The position numbers and the translations under genes were made by a program. Under the pieces are notes generated by a model. It searched no databases. It was not told the DNA's origin and saw only the letters and a list, made by a program, of their open reading frames with translations. 64,000 nt of DNA from Bacillota bacterium (GTDB taxonomy: Bacteria > Bacillota > Clostridia > Acetivibrionales > DTU013). Of the stretch, positions 34,811 to 42,198 are shown piece by piece (position 1 is the stretch's first letter; every line of letters starts with the position of its first letter). Where the stretch lies: the NCBI GenBank assembly GCA_023439545.1, contig JAEXNT010000043.1:1-64000 (forward strand), in the 5' to 3' direction.

Positions 34811-35424
34811 GTTTCGTTTTCTTTTATGTATATCTGATGCGCAGTGTATATATTCCGGTGCTTTAAAACGCATATGAACGTTTTATTCAGGATTCTCAAA
34901 TCGTAGATAAATGACATATTGTCAACATAGTAAACATCATTCTTCAATTTGGTTTTTACATTTGCTGAATTGCGGAAGTATGCCTGGTTGTAGCCGGTTA
35001 TACCCGGCAAAACAGATAAGATGATCCTCTCCTCTTCCGGATATCTCTCCAGAAAATCCGGAGTATCGGGCCGGGGACCGATAAAGCTCATTTCTCCCTT
35101 TAATATGTTCAGCAACTGAGGGATTTCATCCAGACTGGTTTTCCGCAGAAATTTGCCTATTCTGGTGACACGGGGGTCACTGTCGGAATTCCACGTGTTT
35201 CCATCCTCTGTTCTGTAATCCGGTGCGTTCACCTTCATCGTCCGTAACTTATACATCAGGAATGTACCTCCCCCCTTTCCCAGTCTCCTACTGAGATAGA
35301 ACACCGGTCCTCCGTCTTCAAACATGATAAAAATACCCAGCATTATTACAATGACTGTTATTATGGGCGCTAGCAGCAATGCTGGAATAAAGTCGGCCAA
35401 ACGCTTTACAAATCTCTTATACAT
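34807..35424 (-). CDS. Priming sugar-phosphate transferase (PglC/WcaJ family)
   Basis: A 205-residue protein with one N-terminal membrane helix (about residues 12-35) and the soluble catalytic domain: FMYKLRTMKV-type region (LMYKLRTMK), RVTRIGKFLRKTSLDEIPQL and MSFIGPRPD. The small, one-helix form resembles PglC/RfbP-core enzymes. It transfers a sugar 1-phosphate from a nucleotide sugar to undecaprenyl phosphate and so starts the repeat unit. Its 3' end overlaps the aminotransferase gene by 4 bases. Confidence 0.93.
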   Translation of the reverse strand: MYKRFVKRLADFIPALLLAPIITVIVIMLGIFIMFEDGGPVFYLSRRLGKGGGTFLMYKLRTMKVNAPDYRTEDGNTWNSDSDPRVTRIGKFLRKTSLDEIPQLLNILKGEMSFIGPRPDTPDFLERYPEEERIILSVLPGITGYNQAYFRNSANVKTKLKNDVYYVDNMSFIYDLRILNKTFICVLKHRNIYTAHQIYIKENET

Positions 35425-36644
35425 TTACGACTCCCCATTTCTCCTACTGCCCTGCTTTGAGAACCCGCATATGCGCCGAACAACAGCCAGAACACAAATA
35501 CCACCGTTCCCGGGCCAAAGGGCGGCAAGCCCTCAAAAAACGTTGCAGTCAACATCTGGATACATAAAACTCCCAAAAGTTTAGGGTAGGTTTCTTTACT
35601 TTTGATGAATTTGAAAGCAGTAGCGATTATCAGAAATATGATAACCGATATCGGTATGAATCCTATAAGCCCGATCTCCGCAATAATGGATAAATAGAAG
35701 AAATCCGTATACCAGAATCCGACCCCCAATAGAGGCGATGCCTTTATAGCATTTTCAATAGCCAGGTAATAAAGCGAGATGCGTCCGCTGCTGAATTTAT
35801 CCAGATCATTGATCAAATCGAGCTTCAATGCCCATTTGAGAAAACCTGAAGATTTTTCGATAATGTTTTGCCCCTGGAGTATTATGGCCATTGTCAAAAT
35901 CCAGCCTAATACCAGTATCACCAAAACGGCAAGCTTCTTTTGATGACCGCTGAGCTTAATATGGGGCCTTTTCTCCGAGAATAACAAATAGCACAGCAGA
36001 ACTGCAGCAAGTTCTACGATCCCGGCTCTGTTGTTTATAAGGAAAAGTATATAGACCAGGAAGCCAATGGTACAAAACCGGGCGAATTTTACCAGGCCTT
36101 TGTTCCCTGCTTCACGAATAGCCAGAATAACCAGATTGGCGACAATTATCGGGCCAAGCGAGTTTTTCGGCCCGTATATGTAAGTCTGGACTTTAAAGTA
36201 TTCAACGCTCCAGAAGTTTGTCAAATATACATATAACACCACGATGACGGAACATATATTATAAATTACCGTTATGGTGTCAAAAACTTTTTTAGCTTTA
36301 TTATGACTAAGAAAGCAGCCATTGATGAATATAAAAACAGAAAGACTTATCGAATAAAAATAAGTCCCGTTCAGATAGCCATCCCTGTGGATCAGGTACA
36401 TTGTTGCGCAGTATGCCGCATATAGGGCCCAGGATATTATTATCGCGATTCCGACCGGTGTCAGGGATGTTTTGTGCAAGAAAATGTTGGTTATAAAATA
36501 TATGATCCAAACTGAAAACAATATCAACCTGTAAGTATTTGAGTAAAAAAACACCGGCATGGCGGCGAAAGCGGATATTACCGTGGTGGCTGCGATCAGA
36601 GCCAACTGGAGCGAATATTTGAAATCATTGCGTTCCAAATGCAA
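35406..36644 (-). CDS. O-antigen ligase/polymerase-like membrane protein (Wzy candidate)
   Basis: A 412-residue protein with about 11 hydrophobic segments and a large loop between about residues 260 and 310. The placement in the operon and this topology fit a Wzy polymerase or an O-antigen-ligase (WaaL-like) protein, which join repeat units outside the membrane. Sequence identity in this group is low, so the label rests on topology and context. The start is TTG 36644, directly after the upstream stop; a second TTG at 36638 has a better distance to AAGGAG. Confidence 0.75.
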   Translation of the reverse strand: MHLERNDFKYSLQLALIAATTVISAFAAMPVFFYSNTYRLILFSVWIIYFITNIFLHKTSLTPVGIAIIISWALYAAYCATMYLIHRDGYLNGTYFYSISLSVFIFINGCFLSHNKAKKVFDTITVIYNICSVIVVLYVYLTNFWSVEYFKVQTYIYGPKNSLGPIIVANLVILAIREAGNKGLVKFARFCTIGFLVYILFLINNRAGIVELAAVLLCYLLFSEKRPHIKLSGHQKKLAVLVILVLGWILTMAIILQGQNIIEKSSGFLKWALKLDLINDLDKFSSGRISLYYLAIENAIKASPLLGVGFWYTDFFYLSIIAEIGLIGFIPISVIIFLIIATAFKFIKSKETYPKLLGVLCIQMLTATFFEGLPPFGPGTVVFVFWLLFGAYAGSQSRAVGEMGSRKCIRDL

Positions 36645-37589
36645 TCAGCTCCTTTTTTGATAATCCCCGTATGTATTGCTTATGCCATCCCCAAGTTCGA
36701 TGCTATATACCCATCCCAGACTTTTTAGCCTGCTTACATCCAATAGCTTTCTTGGAGTACCGTCAGGCTTACTTGCATCAAACTCCAGTTCTCCCCTGAA
36801 TCCTATAATATTACTGATTAATTCGGCCAATTCCCTTATACTGATTTCTTTACCGGTTCCAATATTGAAAAATTCATTCCCTTCGTAGTTTTCCATAAGA
36901 AAAATACTGGCGTCTGCCATGTCATCCACATGGAGAAATTCTCTCAATGGGTTTCCCGTACCCCAGACTCCCACACTGGGGGCGCCTTTAACTTTAGCCT
37001 CGTGAATTTTTCTAATAAGTGCAGGAATGACATGGCAATTGTCAATATCATAATTGTCATTGGGTCCATAAAGATTGGTGGGCATTACGCTTATATACCT
37101 GGCGCCGTATTGTTCGTTGAAATACTGGCACATTCTTATTCCTGATATCTTGGCCAATGCATAGGCCTCGTTGGTTTGCTCCAACGGACCTGTAAGCAGG
37201 TATTCTTCTTTTATCGGCTGGGGGCATATTCTGGGGTATATACAAGAGCTCCCCAGAAAAATAAGTTTTTTAACATTGTTAAGGTATGAGCTTCTGATTA
37301 CATTACATTGTATCAGCTCGTTTTCCATGATAAAATCAGCCGGATATCGGCTGTTCGCACCGATTCCGCCTACCTTTGCCGCAGCAAGGAATACATATTC
37401 GGGTTTTTCCGCCTCAAAGAACTCTTTTACGGCATATTGATCTGTCAGATCAAGCTCAGTATGCGTCCGGCCGATAATGTTCCGGTATCCTTTTTCTGTC
37501 AGCTTCCTGACCAGTGCGGAACCGACCAGTCCCCTATGTCCTGCTACATAGATTTTATCATGCCTTTCCATACTGCTCTTTTCCCCCAT
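36645..37589 (-). CDS. fcl: GDP-L-fucose synthase
   Basis: A 314-residue short-chain dehydrogenase. It has the NADP loop IYVAGHRGLVGSALVRKL, LGSSCIYP, and the catalytic pair in YALAKISGIRMC (YxxxK), together with MPTNLYGPNDNYD. It converts GDP-4-keto-6-deoxymannose into GDP-L-fucose. With manC and gmd in the same operon, the GDP-fucose pathway from mannose 1-phosphate is complete. The start at 37589 follows AAAGGA; an ATG at 37571 is also possible. Confidence 0.95.
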   Translation of the reverse strand: MGEKSSMERHDKIYVAGHRGLVGSALVRKLTEKGYRNIIGRTHTELDLTDQYAVKEFFEAEKPEYVFLAAAKVGGIGANSRYPADFIMENELIQCNVIRSSYLNNVKKLIFLGSSCIYPRICPQPIKEEYLLTGPLEQTNEAYALAKISGIRMCQYFNEQYGARYISVMPTNLYGPNDNYDIDNCHVIPALIRKIHEAKVKGAPSVGVWGTGNPLREFLHVDDMADASIFLMENYEGNEFFNIGTGKEISIRELAELISNIIGFRGELEFDASKPDGTPRKLLDVSRLKSLGWVYSIELGDGISNTYGDYQKRS

Positions 37590-37629
37590 TATCGTCCTTT
37601 TTGCTTCGCTTTTTCCGCTTCCGCTATTC

Positions 37630-38667
37630 TCATTCTCTCCCGTGCCCCTTCATGTCTGCGTCCACCATCATGCGCACAAGGCTTCTGAAATCAACCTTTC
37701 TATGCCATCCCAGCTCCCTTTCCGCCTTTGACGGGTCGCCACGAAGAAAATCAACTTCTGTGGGTCTCAGATACCTGGGATTAATTTCAACCAACAGTCT
37801 GCCGCTCTTTTTATCAAAACCTTTTTCGTCCAAACCGCTGCCTCTCCATTCGATCTTGATTTCGGCTTCATTGAAAGCCAGTTCTATAAATTCCCTTACT
37901 GTATGTGATTCACCCGAAGCAAGAACATAATCGTCCGGTTTATCCTGCTGAAGCATCTTCCACATACCTTCCACATAGTCTCCTGCGTAGCCCCAGTCCC
38001 TTTTCGCATTCAGATTGCCTATTGTCAGCTTGTCCTGCCTTCCGGCCGATATTGCGGCTACTGCCCGTGTTATCTTGCGTGTTACAAAGGTCTCCCCTCT
38101 TCTTGGAGATTCATGGTTGAACAATATACCATTGCAGGTAAATAGCCCGTATGCTTCTCTGTAGTTGACCGTGACCCAGTAGGCATATAATTTTGCAGCT
38201 GCATAAGGGCTTTTGGGGTAAAAAGGCGTCTTCTCATTCTGGGGATCCGTTCCCGGCAGACCTCCAAACAGCTCGCTGGTGGAGGCCTGATAGAACTTGG
38301 TATTTAAACCGGTTTCCCTAATGGCGTCCAGCATTCTTAGTGTGCCTATTCCATCCACCTCAGCTGTATACTCGGGAACAGAGAAAGATACCTGCACATG
38401 ACTTTGAGCCCCAAGATTGTATATTTCATCAGGTTTGATTTTCTCCAGCAACCGGTTTAAGTTGCTTGAATCAGTCAGATCACCGTAATCCAGAAAAAGT
38501 TTCCTGTCGTTGATATCAGGATTCTCAATCAGATGGTCGATCCTTCTGGTGTTAAAACTACTGACTCTTCTAATAATTCCATAAACCTTATAATCCTTCT
38601 GCAGGAGCAGATCTGCCAGATATGACCCATCCTGTCCTGTAATTCCCGTTATCAACGCTTTTTTCAT
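37630..38667 (-). CDS. gmd: GDP-mannose 4,6-dehydratase
   Basis: A 345-residue enzyme with ALITGITGQDGSYLADLLL at the N-terminus, then GIIRRVSSFNTRRIDHL and the catalytic region SPYAAAKLYAYWVTVNYREA (YxxxK). These are hallmarks of Gmd. It makes GDP-4-keto-6-deoxymannose, the substrate of the GDP-fucose synthase encoded downstream. Confidence 0.96.
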   Translation of the reverse strand: MKKALITGITGQDGSYLADLLLQKDYKVYGIIRRVSSFNTRRIDHLIENPDINDRKLFLDYGDLTDSSNLNRLLEKIKPDEIYNLGAQSHVQVSFSVPEYTAEVDGIGTLRMLDAIRETGLNTKFYQASTSELFGGLPGTDPQNEKTPFYPKSPYAAAKLYAYWVTVNYREAYGLFTCNGILFNHESPRRGETFVTRKITRAVAAISAGRQDKLTIGNLNAKRDWGYAGDYVEGMWKMLQQDKPDDYVLASGESHTVREFIELAFNEAEIKIEWRGSGLDEKGFDKKSGRLLVEINPRYLRPTEVDFLRGDPSKAERELGWHRKVDFRSLVRMMVDADMKGHGRE

Positions 38668-38673
38668 ATCCGC

Positions 38674-39405
38674 TTACCTCTGCGAAGCCTTCATTTTAAG
38701 TTCTTTTCCGGCCCTTCTCAAAGCTTTTTTGTTCTTATAATAATCGTAATACTTGTAATATTTTTTATAATCCGATTTGCTCACCTTGTTCAATACTGTA
38801 CCCAATATACGTGCATTAACCTTTTCCAGCTGATCTTTTACCAGCATTACGTTGCCGTACTTCACGGCGCCCTGCTCTACGACTATGATGACGCCGTCGG
38901 TTTGCGCCGCTATAATGGCGCAGTCTATAACACTTCCCAAAGGCGGCGTGTCAAAAATAGCCATGTCAAATTGTTCTTTTGCACTATTCAGTAACTCGTT
39001 GAATTTAGGTAAACCGATAAGTTCTGCGGGATTCGGGGGTTTAGTACCACTGGATATGAAATAAAGGCCCTCTACGGCAGTTTTATTAATGATATCCTCC
39101 ATTGAGACATTACCCAGAACATAATCTGAAAGTCCTTTTAAATCGGTTTCTTCGGAAGTTTTAAACATCCCCGGTTTGCGAAGGTCTGCATCCACAAGCA
39201 AAACTTTTTTCCCTGACTTTGCCATTGAAATCGCAAGATTCTTTGCTATTGTGGATTTCCCCTCGCCCTTGCCATAGCTGGTAACTGTAATGACTTTAAT
39301 TTGATTTTGCTGCTCATAAAACTGAATATTGGTTCTTAAAACTTTATACGCTTCGTCTACAGCCTCATTTTTTCTCCGGGTCATGTCGAAAATCTCAGAT
39401 GGCAT
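38674..39405 (-). CDS. Bacterial tyrosine kinase (CpsD/CapB family)
   Basis: A 243-residue soluble ATPase with Walker A TSYGKGEGKSTIAKNLA, Walker A-prime VLLVDADLRKPGM and Walker B MAIFDTPPLG. Near the C-terminus is a run of tyrosines (YKKYYKYYDYYKNKK) that is the expected autophosphorylation cluster. It works with the Wzz-like membrane protein encoded upstream to control polymer length. No partner phosphatase (CpsB/YwqE type) is encoded in the operon. Confidence 0.93.
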   Translation of the reverse strand: MPSEIFDMTRRKNEAVDEAYKVLRTNIQFYEQQNQIKVITVTSYGKGEGKSTIAKNLAISMAKSGKKVLLVDADLRKPGMFKTSEETDLKGLSDYVLGNVSMEDIINKTAVEGLYFISSGTKPPNPAELIGLPKFNELLNSAKEQFDMAIFDTPPLGSVIDCAIIAAQTDGVIIVVEQGAVKYGNVMLVKDQLEKVNARILGTVLNKVSKSDYKKYYKYYDYYKNKKALRRAGKELKMKASQR

Positions 39406-39417
39406 TTTGCTTCCTCC

Positions 39418-40086
39418 TCAGCCAATATCACTTAAAGGTATCGTGCCCAGTACCGTAAGGCCAAGCTGCTTTACAATATCCTCAGCCGTTTTAACGGTAT
39501 CATCAACATAATCCATAATTAAGATTATGCATAACGCCAGAAAGATGCCTGTAACAAGAGCAATCGCAATATTTAAATAAGGGTTCGGGCTAATCGGACT
39601 TTCAGGAATTTCCGCACTGTCGACTACTTCTATATTCTCCACTTTCATAAGATCTTTTATCTTTTCAATAAATACATTGCTCAGCTTGTCAGCAAGCAGC
39701 TGCGCTCTTCTGGGGTCTGTATCGACAAGCTTTATTTCCAATATTCTCGTTTCATTTTTTAGCTCCACACTAATTTTCTTCGCAAGGTCATCAGGAGTCA
39801 GCCCGGTAATTGCAAGCTGATCCAATACAGCTTTTGTTACCGATCGGCTTTTGATCAGTTCTTTATAATCCTTAGTCAACATCTGGCTTATTAAAATATC
39901 TTCATACATTATAGGTATGGTGGAGTCGAAATTATTTCCGTTGATAAATATTGTAGTACTGGCTTCATACTCGGGTTCCATCAAATAAAATGTTAAACCC
40001 GCAGCTGCAGCTACTGTAATAAACGGTATCAATAAAACTATCCATAATTTTTTGAATATAACATTCATGTAATTTTTCAATTCCAT
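39418..40086 (-). CDS. Chain-length determinant/kinase adaptor (YveK/CpsC, Wzz family)
   Basis: A 222-residue protein with two membrane helices (about residues 15-35 and 175-197) around an extracellular domain, and a Wzz signature near the second helix (PESPISPNPYLNIAIALVTG). Its cytoplasmic tail should activate the CpsD-type kinase encoded 12 bp downstream. It is the first gene of the exopolysaccharide operon. Confidence 0.93.
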   Translation of the reverse strand: MELKNYMNVIFKKLWIVLLIPFITVAAAAGLTFYLMEPEYEASTTIFINGNNFDSTIPIMYEDILISQMLTKDYKELIKSRSVTKAVLDQLAITGLTPDDLAKKISVELKNETRILEIKLVDTDPRRAQLLADKLSNVFIEKIKDLMKVENIEVVDSAEIPESPISPNPYLNIAIALVTGIFLALCIILIMDYVDDTVKTAEDIVKQLGLTVLGTIPLSDIG

Positions 40087-40131
40087 AACTCGATTAGTAC
40101 CTTTGCTTATCTTGTAAATTATTCCTACTAA

Positions 40132-40160
40132 AGTATATTTCGAAGTTATGAAGTTATGAA
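40132..40160 (-). promoter_or_regulatory. Putative promoter of the exopolysaccharide operon
   Basis: On the minus strand, TTCATA and TATACT are separated by exactly 17 bases, 46 bp upstream of the first ATG of the operon. On the + strand the 8-mer GAAGTTAT is repeated (40142-40149 and 40150-40157), with a third degenerate copy GAAAGTAT (40158-40165), so tandem repeats cover the -35 region and may bind a regulator. Confidence 0.4.
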
Positions 40161-40164
40161 AGTA

Positions 40165-40212
40165 TGTACAATATTATTTGACATGCATGCAGGATATGCC
40201 AACCGGAACCCT
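40165..40212 (+). repeat. Dispersed repeat, copy C, in the exopolysaccharide/asnB divergent promoter region
   Basis: Shares 30 identical bases with copy A and continues with CAGGATATGCCAACCGG, which matches copy B. It is therefore the most complete copy. It marks the right edge of the exopolysaccharide operon. The same gap also has an 8-bp inverted repeat with a 2-base spacer, TCATATATTGATATATGA (40217-40234), nearer to asnB; its role is unknown. Confidence 0.85.
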
Positions 40213-40276
40213 CCCATCATATATTGATATATGAGCAACTGCAGGGTGTAACGGCAGAACATCAAAAGGAGGCATT

Positions 40277-42121
40277 ATGTGTGCGATAACTGGATGGATC
40301 AATCTTAAGGAAGATATCAAAGATCAGATAAAAACAGTGGAAGCAATGTCCGCAAAGCTTTCGGCAAGGGGGCCGGATTCCTCGGGAACGTGGAGTTCGG
40401 CCCATGCTTTGCTTGCGCATAAACGTCTGGCCGTAATGGACCCGGCCGGAGGTTTGCAGCCGATGACGCGGCAAAGGGACGGCTTTGATTATTCGGTAGT
40501 ATATAACGGCGAGCTTTATAACTCTCCGGATTTGAAAAGCGAGCTTGAAAGCATGGGTTATGTTTTCACCACGAACTGCGACACCGAGGTACTGCTGGTA
40601 TCGTATATTCAATGGGGTCCGGGATGTGTTGAACGTTTCAACGGTATTTTTGCCTTCGGGATATGGGATGAGAAAGAACAAAGGATCTTCCTTGCAAGGG
40701 ACCATTTCGGAGTAAAGCCTTTGTTCTATGCATACACCGGCGATGACCTTATATTCGCGTCAGAGTTGAAGGCATTGCTTGCTCATCCGTATATAAAGGC
40801 CGAAATCGGGGTCGAGGGCCTTGCCGAGGTGTTTGCGCTGGGGCCTGCAAAAACGCCGGGCGTTGGCGTATTCAAAGGCGTCTCCGAGTTGAAGCCTTCG
40901 CACTGCATTGTATTCGATTGTAACGGGTTCAGGATACGCAGATACTGGAAACTGCAAAGCTTCGAGCACGAGGACAGCCTTGAAAAAACAATCGGTACGG
41001 TAAGGGAGCTGGTCCTCGATTCGATCGAAAGACAATTTGTTTCGGATGTTCCTCTTTGCACCTTCATGTCGGGAGGATTGGATTCGAGCGCGATATCGTC
41101 GCTTGCGTCCCGGTATTTCGCCAGGAACGGCAAAGGCAGACTTGATACATACTCGATCGACTACAAGGATAATGAAAAGTATTTCACGTCAAGCCTTTAC
41201 CAGCCCGATCCCGACGCGCCCTGGGTCAGGAGGATGATCGACGTATGCGGTTCGGAGCATCATTTTATTACGGTGGATACCGAAGAGGTCGTCGATGCAC
41301 TTGATTATGCCGTAGACGCAAGGGATCTGCCGGGCATGGCCGACATAGATTCTTCACTCTGGCTGTTTTGCAGAGAGGTCAAAAAAGGAGCTACTGTAGC
41401 CCTCTCCGGGGAGTGTGCTGACGAAGTGTTCGGAGGCTACCCCTGGTTCCACAGGGACGAATTGATGAACGCCGGCGCTTTCCCGTGGGCCAGGGATTTG
41501 GAGCTTCGCATGGGCGTTATGTCGGGTGATCTGATCAAAACGATAAGACCCAGGGAGTACGCGGCGCAAAGGTACGGCGAAACCCTTTCCAAGGTTCCGC
41601 AGCTCGAGGGCGAAAATGCAATCGACAGAAGAAGGCGTGAAATTTTTTACCTGAATTTCGTATGGTTCATGCAGACCCTCCTCGACAGGAAGGACAGGAT
41701 GAGCATGGCGCACGGTCTTGAAGTCAGGGTGCCGTATTGCGACTATAGGCTGGTGCAGTATGTCTGGAACATTCCATGGGAGATGAAAATGCTTGGAGGA
41801 AGGGAAAAGGGATTGCTCAGGAAAGCCCTTGAAGGCGTCCTTCCTGACGATGTGCTGTACAGGAAAAAGAGCCCGTATCCGAAGACACATAATCCGGCAT
41901 ATGAGGAGGCAGTTAAAGAAAAATTGCTCGGTATACTTTATGATACAAGCTCCCCCATCATACCGCTGATCGATAAAAAATATATACTCAAGCTCATCTC
42001 GGGCGAATCCGACCTCGGCAAGCCCTGGTTCGGCCAGCTGATGGCGCTGCCGCAGCTATATGCGTACCTGATACAGGTGGACCACTGGCTGAGGAAATAT
42101 AAGATATCGGTCCGGACCTGA
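40277..42121 (+). CDS. asnB: Glutamine-hydrolysing asparagine synthase
   Basis: A 614-residue class-II amidotransferase. The N-terminus MCAITGW gives the catalytic Cys2 after Met removal. The glutaminase half contains RGPDSSG and YNGELYN. The synthetase half has the ATP loop FMSGGLDSSAISSL (SGGLDSS) and CADEVFGGYPWF. It makes asparagine from aspartate with glutamine and ATP; relatives of this length can also amidate cell-wall precursors. AAAAGGAGG lies 5 bases before the ATG. Fragments of a second, similar gene lie at 51.0 and 53.9 kb. Confidence 0.95.
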   Translation: MCAITGWINLKEDIKDQIKTVEAMSAKLSARGPDSSGTWSSAHALLAHKRLAVMDPAGGLQPMTRQRDGFDYSVVYNGELYNSPDLKSELESMGYVFTTNCDTEVLLVSYIQWGPGCVERFNGIFAFGIWDEKEQRIFLARDHFGVKPLFYAYTGDDLIFASELKALLAHPYIKAEIGVEGLAEVFALGPAKTPGVGVFKGVSELKPSHCIVFDCNGFRIRRYWKLQSFEHEDSLEKTIGTVRELVLDSIERQFVSDVPLCTFMSGGLDSSAISSLASRYFARNGKGRLDTYSIDYKDNEKYFTSSLYQPDPDAPWVRRMIDVCGSEHHFITVDTEEVVDALDYAVDARDLPGMADIDSSLWLFCREVKKGATVALSGECADEVFGGYPWFHRDELMNAGAFPWARDLELRMGVMSGDLIKTIRPREYAAQRYGETLSKVPQLEGENAIDRRRREIFYLNFVWFMQTLLDRKDRMSMAHGLEVRVPYCDYRLVQYVWNIPWEMKMLGGREKGLLRKALEGVLPDDVLYRKKSPYPKTHNPAYEEAVKEKLLGILYDTSSPIIPLIDKKYILKLISGESDLGKPWFGQLMALPQLYAYLIQVDHWLRKYKISVRT

Positions 42122-42131
42122 ATTGTTTGTA

Positions 42132-42166
42132 ATAACTATCCTCTGGCTATACCAGAGGATAGTTAT
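42132..42166. terminator. Perfect hairpin between asnB and the GH3 gene
   Basis: A 15-bp perfect inverted repeat (42132-42146 with 42152-42166) has a 5-base loop. It starts 10 bp after the asnB stop codon and lies between two convergent genes. There is no T-run, so it may work as an mRNA 3' stabiliser rather than as a classic terminator. Confidence 0.6.
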
Positions 42167-42198
42167 CGCCTAAGAATAAATGAATCTCTTTTATTTTT

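Noticed and set aside
40178..40183. TTGACA in repeat copy C as the -35 box of asnB
   Set aside because: No -10-like hexamer lies 16-18 bases downstream.
41354..41890. Minus-strand 178-codon frame inside asnB
   Set aside because: asnB is certain from its motifs; this frame has no start signal and no family.
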